Below are positions 16,527 through 26,044 of a DNA stretch of 64,000 nt, in pieces. A model generated the notes under the pieces. It saw nothing but the letters and a program-made list of their open reading frames with translations, was not told the origin of the DNA and searched no databases. A program made the position numbers and the translations under genes. Each line of letters opens with the position of its first letter. Within the stretch, counting starts at the first letter, position 1. The DNA comes from Brachybacterium sp. UMB0905 (GTDB taxonomy: Bacteria > Actinomycetota > Actinomycetes > Actinomycetales > Dermabacteraceae): assembly GCF_002871795.1 (NCBI RefSeq), contig NZ_PNHL01000004.1, positions 124,001 to 188,000 on the forward strand, read 5' to 3'.

Positions 16527-17032
16527 CGAGCAATACCTCCCAGATGCATAAGTCGCCGCACGATAACCCTCCTCAGTGGCGGTCCCGGCGTCCCGACGGT
16601 GACGTGCGGGTGAAGACTCCCGGTCACCGGCTCGCGCGGCCCAGAGCCGACGCTGAACAGCGAATGAACATGTGATGGCAATGTGCCGAACACCAGGCCG
16701 ACGGACGGAAAACTCACGCCCGTTCACACCATCGGGCGACATTGTGGGAGCGCTCCCACCTGCGGTGACAGATGGCGTTCATAGCCGGTTCACCTGCACC
16801 GATGCCTTCTTGGCGGAGCGGCGGCCGACGGCCTACGGTCTCGGTGACGGCAGCGCATGCGCCCCCTCGGTCCCGTGCATCGGTCCCGTGAGCGGCTCGG
16901 CCTGAACCCGCGAGCGACCCGGACTGTGCATCCCGGGATCGTCCCCGAGGCCTGTGCTCGCCGCCGTCGCTGCTACAGACCACCCCGCCGTGATCCCCAC
17001 GGGCTCGACCACCGCACGCTGGGAGCGCTCTC
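16527..17032. other. Divergent LacI/ABC intergenic region
   Basis: 506 bases without a convincing gene. It contains the two LacI operators annotated separately, and presumably the promoters of the regulator and of the ABC operon. Short frames in this stretch lack family similarity. Confidence 0.6.
16744..16759. promoter_or_regulatory. LacI-type operator 1
   Basis: GTGGGAGCGCTCCCAC, a perfect 16-base palindrome with the central CG typical of LacI/GalR operators, 218 bases upstream of the regulator start. Confidence 0.85.
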
Positions 17033-17033
17033 A
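17020..17033. promoter_or_regulatory. LacI-type operator 2 overlapping a start codon
   Basis: TGGGAGCGCTCTCA repeats the core of operator 1 with one mismatch and its last base is the A of the permease ATG (17033). Binding here would cover the ribosome-binding region DNA. Two sites ~276 bases apart suggest looping. Confidence 0.8.
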
Positions 17034-18097
17034 TGACCACCACCGTCCGCACGCACTCGCGTCGGCGATCCACCACCGCCGCCGCGGGTGGCCGGGACGC
17101 CGCGTCCAGCACCCACGCCACGGGGAGCACGGCCACCGGTGATGCCCGCACCGCCGATGGCTCCGGGTCCACCGGCGTGGTGACCGCCGAGCAGCGCCGC
17201 CGCTCCCCGCAGCGCCGCCGCCGTGTGCGCCGGGACGCCCTGCTGTTCGCCGCGCTCATCGCCCCGAACCTCATCGCAATCATCGTCTTCAGCTACTACC
17301 CGTCGATCTACAACATCGGCCTGAGCTTCTTCGACTGGGACTTCGTGGACCCCTCGCCGGAATGGGTGGGCACCGAGAACTACACCGACCTGTTCACCGA
17401 TCCCAAGTTCGGCCGCATTCTGCTGAACACGCTGATCTTCACTCTGGTCAGCGTGTTCGGGTCGATCATCGGCGGGATCCTGCTGGGGAGCCTGCTGGCC
17501 ACGAAGCTCCCGCTGACCGGCTTCGCCCAGACCATGGCCTTCGCCCCGCACATGCTGCCCGGCGCCGCCGTCGGCACCCTGTGGCTGTTCATCTTCGACC
17601 CGAACTACGGGCTCTCGCGCTGGCTGTTCTCGCTGGTCGGCATGGCATCTCCGGACTGGACCACCACCTCGGACTGGTCGCTGTGGGCGATCACCATCGC
17701 GTATACCTGGCAGCGTCTGGGCTTCGTCACCGTCATCTGCTACACCGCGATCCTGGACCTGCCCAAGGACCTGTATGAGGCCGCCGCCCTCGACGGTGCG
17801 CACGGCTGGAACCTGTTCCGTTACCTGACGCTGCCTCTGCTGAGCCCGATCACGTTCTTCCTGTCCATCACAGGTGTCATCTCCGCCGCGCAGGCGTTCG
17901 ACATCATCTCGATCATGACCGGCGGCGGGCCGGGCATCTCCTCCTCGACCCTGAGCTGGATGGTCTACGAGGAGGCCTTCAAGAAGTTCGACATCGGCTC
18001 GGCCTCCGCGGCCGCCACCGTCCTGCTGGTCATCCTGCTGGTCCTCACGTACATCCAGGTCCGTGTGGGAGAGAAGAAGGTGAACTACGACTCATGA
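17033..18097 (+). CDS. ABC importer permease (MalF/UgpA type)
   Basis: A 354-residue permease. A long Thr/Arg-rich cytoplasmic leader (about 70 residues) precedes six membrane helices. The coupling EAA motif is YEAAALDGAHGWNLFRYLTLPLL. It forms a heterodimer with the next permease (overlap ATGA at 18094). The LacI operator covers its start. Together with the two phosphodiesterases downstream, a glycerol-phosphate or glycerophosphodiester substrate is plausible but other carbohydrates are possible. Confidence 0.93.
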   Translation: MTTTVRTHSRRRSTTAAAGGRDAASSTHATGSTATGDARTADGSGSTGVVTAEQRRRSPQRRRRVRRDALLFAALIAPNLIAIIVFSYYPSIYNIGLSFFDWDFVDPSPEWVGTENYTDLFTDPKFGRILLNTLIFTLVSVFGSIIGGILLGSLLATKLPLTGFAQTMAFAPHMLPGAAVGTLWLFIFDPNYGLSRWLFSLVGMASPDWTTTSDWSLWAITIAYTWQRLGFVTVICYTAILDLPKDLYEAAALDGAHGWNLFRYLTLPLLSPITFFLSITGVISAAQAFDIISIMTGGGPGISSSTLSWMVYEEAFKKFDIGSASAAATVLLVILLVLTYIQVRVGEKKVNYDS

Positions 18098-18999
18098 GCA
18101 CCCACGCCACCGTCAACGCGCCAGGGACCGCCGGAACCGCCGAGGCCCCACGTCAGTACCGCCGGGCCCGCGGCCCGCATCGGCCCGCCTGGCAGACCGC
18201 GCTGTTCATGGTCGGGATCATCGGCATCATCGCCATCTTCTTCGTCCCGCTGTACTGGCTGTTCTCCTCGGCCTTCAAGCCGCGGGACGCGATCTACACG
18301 TGGCCGCTGCAGTGGATCCCCACCGCGCTCACCCTGGACAACTTCGCCGAGGCCTGGTCCACAGCGCCCTTCGACCGCTTCTTCCTGAACTCCATCATCA
18401 CCACCCTGGTGGGCACCGGACTGGAGATCACGCTGGCGATCCTGTGCGCCTACGCCTTCGCCTTCGTCGAGTTCCGTTACAAGAAGATCGTGTTCGTGCT
18501 GATCATCGCGTCGATGATGCTGCCCGGCCACGTCACCCTGATCGTCAACTACATCACCGTGGCGAACCTCGGGTGGCTGAACACCTACCAGGGTCTGATC
18601 CTGCCCGGTATCGCCAGCGCCTTCGCCATGTTCCTGCTGCTGCAGCACATGCGCACCATCGACGCGGACATCATGAAAGCCGCAGAGATCGATGGGGCGG
18701 GGCACCTGCGCCGGATGACGACCATCGCCATTCCGCTGTCCACGCCGATGATCATCACCGCCACCCTGATCGTGATGGTCGGCAAATGGAACGAGTACGT
18801 CTGGCCGCTGATCGTCACCAGCACCACGAACATGCGCACCCTGCCCATCGGCCTGCTCTTCCTGCGCAGCCAGGAGGGCTACTCGAACTGGGGCGCCATC
18901 ATGGCCGGCACCGTCTTCGTGTCGCTGCCGATGCTCGTGCTCTTCTTCCTCGGCCAGAAACGGATCATCGGCGGTCTCGCCGCCGGTGCCCTGAAGTGA
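18094..18999 (+). CDS. ABC importer permease (MalG/UgpE type)
   Basis: A 301-residue partner permease with six helices and an EAA loop (MKAAEIDGAGHLRRMTTIAI). ATG overlaps the TGA of the first permease. No ATP-binding subunit follows, as is common in actinobacteria where a shared MsmK-like ATPase encoded elsewhere energises several importers. Confidence 0.93.
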   Translation: MSTHATVNAPGTAGTAEAPRQYRRARGPHRPAWQTALFMVGIIGIIAIFFVPLYWLFSSAFKPRDAIYTWPLQWIPTALTLDNFAEAWSTAPFDRFFLNSIITTLVGTGLEITLAILCAYAFAFVEFRYKKIVFVLIIASMMLPGHVTLIVNYITVANLGWLNTYQGLILPGIASAFAMFLLLQHMRTIDADIMKAAEIDGAGHLRRMTTIAIPLSTPMIITATLIVMVGKWNEYVWPLIVTSTTNMRTLPIGLLFLRSQEGYSNWGAIMAGTVFVSLPMLVLFFLGQKRIIGGLAAGALK

Positions 19000-19030
19000 C
19001 CCTGCCCTCTGACTGAACATCGCCGCCTCA

Positions 19031-19046
19031 CGGGGCATGTGCCCCT
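19031..19046. promoter_or_regulatory. Intercistronic stem-loop
   Basis: CGGGGCATGTGCCCCT forms a GGGGC/GCCCC hairpin in the 131-base gap between the permease and binding-protein genes. Such hairpins often stabilise or separate the abundant binding-protein transcript; role inferred. Confidence 0.5.
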
Positions 19047-19130
19047 GTGCCGGCCCTGCCCCGCCGCCCTGTCCCACCTCGACCTCGATCCCACGACCCG
19101 ACCCGATCGCACCTTCCCAAGGAGATGTCC

Positions 19131-20531
19131 ATGACCAGCCCCCGTTCCTTCTCCCCGTCGCGTCGCAGCATCCTGACCGCTCTCGGCCTCGGCGCGGCCG
19201 GTGCCTCCCTCGCCGCCTGCGGCGCCCCCAACGGCGGCAGCGCGGAGGACGCTGACCAGCCTGTCCGCGACGGCTTCAGCCAGGCTGACATCACCGTGCC
19301 CGATGAGTACAAGGACCGCACCCCGATCCTGTTCTGGGCGCCCTTCACCGGCGACCTCCTCGAAGTCCTCAACGGCCTGTTCACCGCCTTCAACGAGTCT
19401 CAGAACGACATCGTCGCGGTCGCTGAGTCCGTGGGCGGCTACGCCGATCTGAACCAGAAGTTCACCGCCGCGCTGCAGGCCCGCACCGTGCCCGACATCG
19501 TCTGCTTCCCAGAGATGCAGTGGCTGCAGTTCTACTTCTCCGGCGCGCTCGCCCCGCTGGACGGCTACTTCGATGACGAGTGGAAGCTCGACAACTACAT
19601 CGACAACTACACGCCCGAGTGCAGGGCCGCGGACCAGACCTACCTCGTGCCGTTCGCCCGCTCCACCCCGCTGTTCTACTTCAACCGCACCCGTTACCAG
19701 GAGCTCGGTCTGCCGGAGGAGGGCCCCGAGACCTGGGAGGACCTCGCCGAGTTCGGCAAGGAGCTCTCCAGCATCAAGGTCGAGGGACGGCCGCTGAGCG
19801 CGCTGGCCTTCTCCACCGACGATGCCTGGTTCTCGCAGGCTGATATCTGGGGCTTCGGCGGCCGCAACAGCGACGACGACTTCAATGTCACCATCGACGG
19901 CGATGCCGGGGTCGAGTGGCTGGAGTTCCAGCGCAAGATGATCCACGAGGACAAGGTCGCCTACATGGCCAAGTCTGCTGGCACCGACTTCGAGTCCGGT
20001 GTCGCCGCCGGCAAGCGCGGCTCGACCGCAGGCCTGACCGGCACCACGAAGGCCGTCGGCGACAAGTTCGAGGTCGGAACCGCCTACATGCTCTCCAAGG
20101 AGGGTCAGGAGAAGGCGGTGCCGACCGGCGGCTCGGGACTGTCGATCGTCCGCGCTGATTCGAAGGACCGCCAGGACGCCTGCGCTGAGCTGTTCCGCTT
20201 CCTGGGCACGCCCGAGAACTCCGCGACGTGGCACATCGGCACCGGCTACGTGCCGATCGTCAAGGCCGCCCGCGACACCCAGGAGGTCAAGGACCTCGTG
20301 GCGAAGGACCCCAACTACGAGGTGGCCCTCAACCAGCTGGAGATCGCCCGCACCGCCGACTACACCAACTGGTTCCAGTCCGCGATCACCGAGATCTCCA
20401 CGGCCGCTGCGCAGGTGCACGGTGACGGCACCGACCCCAAGACGGCGCTGGGCTCCATCAAGGACACCCTGCAGGAGATCCTCGACGACAACCGCGAGGA
20501 CATCGAGAAGATCGACTTCGAGAGGATCTGA
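19131..20531 (+). CDS. Extracellular solute-binding lipoprotein (family 1)
   Basis: A 466-residue binding protein for the upstream permeases. The signal SRRSILTALGLGAAGASLAAC has a twin-arginine-like start and a lipobox (SLAAC), so it is anchored outside the membrane. Fold motifs are family 1 (PILFWAPFTGDLLEVLNGLF, ALQARTVPDIVCFPEMQWLQ). The ATG at 19131 is chosen because AAGGAG lies 7 bases upstream; ATG 19125 is too close to it. Aromatic residues in the cleft fit UgpB-like ligands, not decisive. Confidence 0.92.
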   Translation: MTSPRSFSPSRRSILTALGLGAAGASLAACGAPNGGSAEDADQPVRDGFSQADITVPDEYKDRTPILFWAPFTGDLLEVLNGLFTAFNESQNDIVAVAESVGGYADLNQKFTAALQARTVPDIVCFPEMQWLQFYFSGALAPLDGYFDDEWKLDNYIDNYTPECRAADQTYLVPFARSTPLFYFNRTRYQELGLPEEGPETWEDLAEFGKELSSIKVEGRPLSALAFSTDDAWFSQADIWGFGGRNSDDDFNVTIDGDAGVEWLEFQRKMIHEDKVAYMAKSAGTDFESGVAAGKRGSTAGLTGTTKAVGDKFEVGTAYMLSKEGQEKAVPTGGSGLSIVRADSKDRQDACAELFRFLGTPENSATWHIGTGYVPIVKAARDTQEVKDLVAKDPNYEVALNQLEIARTADYTNWFQSAITEISTAAAQVHGDGTDPKTALGSIKDTLQEILDDNREDIEKIDFERI

Positions 20532-20533
20532 GC

Positions 20534-21382
20534 ATGAGCAAGCTCGCCACGAGCGCATCGGACGTGCCCAGCTCTGGCACCTCAGGCGCCCCCGGCACGG
20601 CCGGTGCACGGCCCGACCGTCGCATCCCGCAGCTGGTGGGCCATCGCGGCGCTGCTGCGGTGGAGCCGGAGAACACCCTGCTCTCCTTCCGTCGCGGTGT
20701 GGCCGACGGGTCCGCGTGGCTGGAGTGCGATGTGCACCTCAGCGCCGATGGTCGAGACGTGATCATCCACGACGCCACCATCGACCGCACCGCGCAGGAG
20801 AACTCCCCGCTGCGCACCGGTACCGTCGCCGAGCTCACCCGCGAGCAGCTGGACCGTGTGCTCGTGGGCGGCGACCAGCACATCCCCACCCTGGATGAGG
20901 TGCTCGATGCCGCGGTGCGGCCTGACGGCACGCGGGTGCCGCTGCTGGTGGAGATCAAGGCCCCGGCGGCGATCGACCTTGTGCTGGAGATCGTGGGCCG
21001 ACGGTTCACGCCGGAGGACTTCGCGGCCGATGGCGCGGATGCCTCCGGGCAGCCGCCCGTGACGATCCTGTCCTTCCACGCCGAGCCGCTCGCCGTGGCG
21101 CTCGAGCGCGCCCCGTGGATCCCGCGGATGCGCACCACCACGGCGACGTCCCCGGAGTTCTGGCAGTCCGTCCAGCAGCTGCAGGCCACGCAGGTGGGGG
21201 TGCGGATCGCCGATGCCCGCCAGGTGGATGTGGAGCGCGCCCGCCAGCTCGGTGTCATCCTGAACCTGTGGACCGCCCGCAGTGAGGAGGAGCTGGAGCG
21301 TGCCCTCGAGCTGGGCTGCGACACCATCACGGTGGACGACCCGGCCTGGGCCCGCGAACGGATCACGCAGCGCAGCCGCTGA
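20534..21382 (+). CDS. Glycerophosphodiester phosphodiesterase 1
   Basis: A 282-residue TIM-barrel enzyme. Signature residues: VGHRGAAAVEPENTLLSFRR and ECDVHLSADGRDVIIHDATI (HRG...EN, E-D-x-H, HD), and LVEIKAP later. It hydrolyses glycerophosphodiesters to glycerol-3-phosphate and alcohol. No signal peptide is seen, so it acts in the cytoplasm after uptake. The start is 2 bases after the binding-protein stop, so it is in the same operon. The first ~35 residues are Ser/Gly-rich and dispensable-looking. Confidence 0.93.
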   Translation: MSKLATSASDVPSSGTSGAPGTAGARPDRRIPQLVGHRGAAAVEPENTLLSFRRGVADGSAWLECDVHLSADGRDVIIHDATIDRTAQENSPLRTGTVAELTREQLDRVLVGGDQHIPTLDEVLDAAVRPDGTRVPLLVEIKAPAAIDLVLEIVGRRFTPEDFAADGADASGQPPVTILSFHAEPLAVALERAPWIPRMRTTTATSPEFWQSVQQLQATQVGVRIADARQVDVERARQLGVILNLWTARSEEELERALELGCDTITVDDPAWARERITQRSR

Positions 21383-21451
21383 CCGCCCGGCGCGCTCCGC
21401 GGCGGCGGCCCCGCTCACCCCTTTCCATCCCCGTGACCCCTTGGAGCACTC

Positions 21452-22165
21452 GTGACCTCGTCCCTCCCCGCAATCGTCGGCCACCGCGGCACCCCGGAGC
21501 AGGCCCCGGAGAACACCCTCGCCTCCTTCCGCCGCGCGATCGCGGATGGGGCACAGCTCCTGGAGTGCGACGTCCACCTCAGCGCCGACGGCCAGGTGGT
21601 GGTGATGCACGATGAGAGCATCGACCGCACCGCCGCTGCGGACTCGCCGCTGCGCAGCGGGTCGCTCAGGGAGCTGACCTGGGAGCAGATCCTTCAGGTG
21701 CGCCTGGAAGGTGGGGAGCGGGTGCCGCTGCTGAGCGATCTGCTGGAGATGACTACCGTGCCGGTGTTCATCGAGGTGAAGGTCCCCGCGGCGGCCCGCG
21801 CCGTGGGAGAGATCCTCGCGGGACTGCCGGCGGGGTCACCGGCCGCGGCCTCGACCGTCATCTCCTTCCATGCCGAGGCGCTCGCCGAGATCCGCCGAGG
21901 CGCTGACGTGCCTGTGTCCTACCTGGTCAAGACCGTGGATGAGGACGCGATCCGCGTGGCCCGAGAGCTGGGCGCGGCAGGGATGGGGCCGGCGATCGAC
22001 GGGCTGTGCCTGGCCGCCGCCCGTGCCGTCCGCGAGGCGGGGCTGTCCCTGAACCCATGGACCATCAACACCCCCGAACAGCTCCAGGTGGCCCTCGCGT
22101 GCGGCGCCGACACCATCACGACGGACCGGGCCGCATGGCTGCGGGGCGAGCTCGCCCGGCGATGA
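21452..22165 (+). CDS. Glycerophosphodiester phosphodiesterase 2
   Basis: A 237-residue paralogue of the preceding enzyme (VGHRGTPEQAPENTLASFRR; ECDVHLSADGQVVVMHDESI; VFIEVKVP). It is shorter and has no N-terminal extension. It lies 69 bases downstream in the same operon. Two adjacent enzymes may differ in head-group preference; this is an inference. Confidence 0.93.
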   Translation: MTSSLPAIVGHRGTPEQAPENTLASFRRAIADGAQLLECDVHLSADGQVVVMHDESIDRTAAADSPLRSGSLRELTWEQILQVRLEGGERVPLLSDLLEMTTVPVFIEVKVPAAARAVGEILAGLPAGSPAAASTVISFHAEALAEIRRGADVPVSYLVKTVDEDAIRVARELGAAGMGPAIDGLCLAAARAVREAGLSLNPWTINTPEQLQVALACGADTITTDRAAWLRGELARR

Positions 22166-22219
22166 GGGGGTTGCCGCGCCGCCCGGTGGTCTGTCACCCC
22201 TGTCTGCGATAGTGGAGGA

Positions 22220-23887
22220 ATGAGCATCTCCCATCTTGCGGAGGACACCGCTGCGCTGCGCAAGGCACGCGGGGCGTTCTTCACCCCGGCGCCGTTGTCC
22301 CGTTTCATCGCGCAGTGGGCGCTGCGCTCCGCGACAGACCGGATGCTCGAGCCCTCGGCGGGGGATGCCGAGTTCATGGTGGCCGCCGCCCACCGTCTGC
22401 GAGAGCTCGCCGGTGATGAGAGTGCCATCATGGTGGATGGGGTGGAGATCCATCCACCCAGCGCCGCGGCCGGAGAACGCCGAGTGCGACAGGCCGGAGC
22501 GCAGGCACGGATGAGGGTCGCAGACTTCTTCGATGTCGCCCCGGAACCTCATTTCGACGCCGTGATCGGAAATCCCCCGTACATCCGCTACCAGGACTTC
22601 ACCGGCACCTCCCGCGCGAAGGCGCAGCGTGCCGCGCTGGCGGCCGGAGTGGCGCTGACGGGCCTCGCCTCCAGCTGGGCGGCGTTCACCGTGCACGCCT
22701 CCCAGTTCTTGAAGACCGGTGGGCGGCTAGGGCTGGTGCTGCCGGCTGAACTGCTCAGCGTGAACTATGCAGCGCCCGTGCGGTCCTACCTCTTCAGCGC
22801 GTTCGCGAGCATCGACCTGGTCCTCTTCGAGCAGCAGGTCTTCCCGGAGGCGGAAGCGGAAGTGGTGCTTCTCCTTGCCGAGGGGTACGGGCAGGGCCCG
22901 GCGCATTTCGCTTCGTTCAGCCACACCCGTGACGCGCAGACCCTGGAAAGCATGCCGGAGGAGCCGCAGCCATGGGTCCCGCTGTCCACCGCGGGGAAGT
23001 GGACCGCGAACCAGGTCAGCGGGCGGGTCAGCGCCGACGTTGATGCGCTGCGCCGGAGCGGGACCTTCGCGGAGCTGGCGCAGTGGGGTGAGACAACCCT
23101 GGGTACTGTCACCGGCAACAACAGGTTCTTCGCGCTCTCTCCACAACAAGTGCAGGAGCTGGGGTTGCGGGGAGAGGACACCGTGCTGCTCTCCCCGCCC
23201 GGCAGCGCCCATCTCCGAGGGCTCGAGCTGACTACGGAGGATCTGCAGCGTCTCGGTTCAGCGGGTGGGGCTACACATCTGTTCTGCCCGCCGGAGAATC
23301 CGACCGGTGGCGCCGCCGAGTACATCCGGGTGGGTGAACGCAGTGCGGTGCACAAGGGGTACAAGTGCCGCACCCGCCGCATCTGGTACCGGCCTCCGCT
23401 GATGGACCCCGCGGATCTGTTGCTGACGTATATGAACGCTGACACGGTGCGTCTGGTGGGGAACCCGGCACAGGCGCGGCACCTCAACTCGGTGCATGGC
23501 CTATACCTCGCCCCGGAACATCAGCGGCTGGGACGTGCCGTACTGGCAGTGGCGGCGCTGAACTCGGTGACTCTGCTGGACGCCGAGACCGTTGGCCGCA
23601 CCTATGGCGGAGGCATCCTCAAGATGGAACCGCGTGAAGCTGATCGCTGGCTCGTACCCTCGCCCCGGACCGTCGCCGCATGCGCCCCGCGCCTGAAGGC
23701 CATCCGGACAGAGGTCGCAGAGCTCTTGAGTGAGGGTGACCTCAGCATGGCGGTCGCGCGGGTCGACGCGATCATCCTGCCCGCGGCAGGGCTCGCCGAT
23801 GAGGATCGTGTCCACGAGATTCGGCAGGCGCGCCACGCGCTCGCCACTCGACGGGCTGTGCGAGGAGGCTCCCGTGGCCGCCGCTAA
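22220..23887 (+). CDS. N6-adenine DNA methyltransferase of a restriction-modification module
   Basis: A 555-residue amino-methyltransferase. SAM motif I is in MLEPSAGDAEFMVAAAHRLR, and the catalytic motif IV is GNPPYIRYQDFTG, characteristic of adenine methylation. The early residues RKARGAFFTPAPLSRFIAQW are typical of TaqI/Eco57I-like enzymes. The C-terminal half (about 280-555) is a target-recognition-like region with KGYKCRTRRIWYRPP. It overlaps the next gene, a putative nuclease, by 14 bases. The recognition site is unknown. Confidence 0.9.
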   Translation: MSISHLAEDTAALRKARGAFFTPAPLSRFIAQWALRSATDRMLEPSAGDAEFMVAAAHRLRELAGDESAIMVDGVEIHPPSAAAGERRVRQAGAQARMRVADFFDVAPEPHFDAVIGNPPYIRYQDFTGTSRAKAQRAALAAGVALTGLASSWAAFTVHASQFLKTGGRLGLVLPAELLSVNYAAPVRSYLFSAFASIDLVLFEQQVFPEAEAEVVLLLAEGYGQGPAHFASFSHTRDAQTLESMPEEPQPWVPLSTAGKWTANQVSGRVSADVDALRRSGTFAELAQWGETTLGTVTGNNRFFALSPQQVQELGLRGEDTVLLSPPGSAHLRGLELTTEDLQRLGSAGGATHLFCPPENPTGGAAEYIRVGERSAVHKGYKCRTRRIWYRPPLMDPADLLLTYMNADTVRLVGNPAQARHLNSVHGLYLAPEHQRLGRAVLAVAALNSVTLLDAETVGRTYGGGILKMEPREADRWLVPSPRTVAACAPRLKAIRTEVAELLSEGDLSMAVARVDAIILPAAGLADEDRVHEIRQARHALATRRAVRGGSRGRR

Positions 23888-24935
23888 GGAGAACACCAAA
23901 ACCCGGGCGTGGCGAGCATTCGACCATATCGTCCACAGCGCAGAGCGAGATGAGGGCCGCCCCGCTCCCTGGACCTGGAAGGACGGTGGGCCGCACTACG
24001 TTCCGGACACCGGGACGCTGTGCCGTCTGCTGGGTGTTCCGCTCGCCCTGGGGGCGACGACGACCAGCGGCGTGCCGGCCCTCGCCCTGGATGTGTGGCT
24101 CAGCTATGAAATGCGCCGGGCGGGTTTTGACGGCGATGCCGTCTGGCCGCGGTCGACGCACCCAAGGACTTTGCCACGGCAGATCGTCCCATTCCTCGAG
24201 GCCCTGCCGTCGGCGGCTGGTCGCGCGGCGCGCGACCGGCTCCTCACTCGAGGAAGCATCACGGGTGTCTCGGCAGCCAGCGCGAACATCCTCGGCAAGA
24301 ACTATCTCAAGCAGGTGGACGTCATCATGTCGGACTGGCAGACCGGTCCGGAGCTGCTGATCTCTACCAAGCGCATGGACTCCTCCTACGGGAAGAACGC
24401 GGCCAACCGCATCGAGGAAGCCTATGGGGACGCGAAAAACCTGCGCCTGCGCCATCCGCTGGCCGCCCACGGGTTTCTTCTGGGGCTGCGATCGGACATC
24501 GTGCAGACATCGCCGACGACGGCTGACTGGCTGCTGGACATGATGGTCAAACTCGGGCAGGAGGACGACGCCTATCACGCCACGTGCGTCCTGCTCATCG
24601 ACTACGCCGACGAAATCTCCTCCCCGTCGGACGACGGTGAGCCGGTGGTAGACACCATCGAAGGGACCCGGGAAGTGGTGCCGTCGGAGCCCGCAGCGGA
24701 TCCGCCCGATCTGCTTCAGGAGCTCAACACGGCCATACGAACCATGCACGAGGAGGATCGCCTCATTGCGGCTCTCCCGCCTGTTTCGCTGATCGACGAG
24801 GGGGTCCCTGCGGCACTATCGCCCAGGCATTTCCTCACCACGCTCATCTCGCATGTTCTGGATGTCACGCCCGTGACGATGCACGAGCAGGCCCGCCGGC
24901 TGCGCCGCGCGGCTGCGCCTGCGAGGAGGCAGTGA
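23874..24935 (+). CDS. Putative restriction endonuclease partner
   Basis: A 353-residue protein translated from a GTG preceded by GAGGAGG, overlapping the methyltransferase stop. No firm family match from memory, but LKQVDVIMSD followed by GPELLISTKRMDSS fits the beta-hairpin of a PD-(D/E)xK nuclease (Asp in VDV, Glu and Lys in the next strand), and YGDAKNLRLRHPLAAHGFLL follows as a plausible catalytic-core helix. The genetic pairing with the methyltransferase is the main reason for the call. The last 120 residues are Glu/Asp/Pro-rich and may be a dimer or regulatory region. Confidence 0.65.
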   Translation: MAAAKENTKTRAWRAFDHIVHSAERDEGRPAPWTWKDGGPHYVPDTGTLCRLLGVPLALGATTTSGVPALALDVWLSYEMRRAGFDGDAVWPRSTHPRTLPRQIVPFLEALPSAAGRAARDRLLTRGSITGVSAASANILGKNYLKQVDVIMSDWQTGPELLISTKRMDSSYGKNAANRIEEAYGDAKNLRLRHPLAAHGFLLGLRSDIVQTSPTTADWLLDMMVKLGQEDDAYHATCVLLIDYADEISSPSDDGEPVVDTIEGTREVVPSEPAADPPDLLQELNTAIRTMHEEDRLIAALPPVSLIDEGVPAALSPRHFLTTLISHVLDVTPVTMHEQARRLRRAAAPARRQ

Positions 24936-24969
24936 GGCGGCGCCGCGCCGTACCTGCCGCCGTGAGTGC

Positions 24970-25001
24970 ACCGATCTGTGGCGGAAACGGCACGGATCGG
25001 T
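24970..25001. terminator. Bidirectional hairpin terminator candidate
   Basis: ACCGATCTGTG and CACGGATCGGT form an 11-bp stem (one G-U) with a 10-base loop between the convergent nuclease and nadE genes. No T-tract, as usual in high-GC actinobacteria. Confidence 0.65.
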
Positions 25002-25065
25002 GTTCTCGACGGCTCCGGCGCGGCGTGGCGGATGAGGCGGATAGTCGCCCAGACCGGCGCCCCGC

Positions 25066-25893
25066 TCACCCCTCGCGCCACCAGTCATCGAGGATCGATG
25101 CCGGGGTGGTGCGCTTGTGCCGAGTGGCAAGGTAGCGGCGCTCGATGAGCTCCGCGGCATCCTGCGCGACCTCGCGGCCCTCGAGGTAGTCGTCGATCGT
25201 GTCGTAGGCGATGCCGAGCTCCGCCTCATCGGTCTGCAGCGGCTTATCGTCCAGCAGATCTGCGGTCGGCACCTTCGCCCACAGCGGCTCCGGAGCGTCT
25301 AGGTGCTGCAGCAGCTGACGCACCTGGCGCTTGTTCAGCCCGAACAGAGGCAGCACATCCGCCCCGCCGTCCCCGAACTTGGTGAAGAAGCCGGAGACCG
25401 ACTCCGCCGCCTGATCGGTGCCGATCACCAGCAGGTCCCGGTCCCCGGCGATCGCGTACTGCACCGTCATCCGCAGTCGCGCCTTGACGTTGCCGCGGTC
25501 GAAGTCGCTGAGCTCCCGGCCGCTGGCGGCATCGGTCGCCTCGACCAGCGCGCTCGTGCCCGGTTCGATGTTCACCGTGTGCTCCACATCGGCGGCCACG
25601 AAGTCCATCGCGGCGGAGGCATCGGCCTCATCGGCCTGAACCCCGTGCGGCAGCCGCACCGCGATGAACGTCGCCTCATGCCCCTCGGAGCGCAGCAGCT
25701 CGGCGGCCATCTGCGTAAGGCGTCCGCCGAGCGTCGAATCCACGCCCCCGGAGATGCCCAGCACGAAGCCCTTCGCCCGCGCCGACAGGGCGTAGTCGGC
25801 CAGGAACCGCACCCGGTCGGCCACCTCCTGCGCGGGGTCGATCCGGGGCTTCACGCCCATCTCAGCGATGATCTGTTCCTGCAGCGCATGCAT
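25066..25893 (-). CDS. nadE: NAD+ synthetase (ammonia-dependent)
   Basis: A 275-residue NadE that amidates deamido-NAD using ammonia and ATP. The PP-loop is LGISGGVDSTLGG; other motifs are VRLPHGVQADEADA and VIGTDQAAESVSGFFTKFGD, and the end KRTTPASILDDWWR is the usual C-terminal lid. It lacks the N-terminal glutaminase domain, so it depends on free ammonia. Single gene, no operon partners. Confidence 0.96.
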   Translation of the reverse strand: MHALQEQIIAEMGVKPRIDPAQEVADRVRFLADYALSARAKGFVLGISGGVDSTLGGRLTQMAAELLRSEGHEATFIAVRLPHGVQADEADASAAMDFVAADVEHTVNIEPGTSALVEATDAASGRELSDFDRGNVKARLRMTVQYAIAGDRDLLVIGTDQAAESVSGFFTKFGDGGADVLPLFGLNKRQVRQLLQHLDAPEPLWAKVPTADLLDDKPLQTDEAELGIAYDTIDDYLEGREVAQDAAELIERRYLATRHKRTTPASILDDWWREG

Positions 25894-26044
25894 GGCACGA
25901 ACCTACCCCGCCGCCGGGCGGGAGCCCAGGGGAGGGACCGATGGGAGGCCGGTCCCGTCATGGCGTGCCACCGGGCCAGCTCACCGCTCGGCCAGCGCGT
26001 CGCCGAATGCACCGCCCCCGGGCCCGCGTCAGGCCCGCGCGGGA

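Noticed and set aside
14949-16613. 554-codon plus-strand frame
   Set aside because: Covers the opposite strand of the LacI gene, which has a clear HTH and effector domain.
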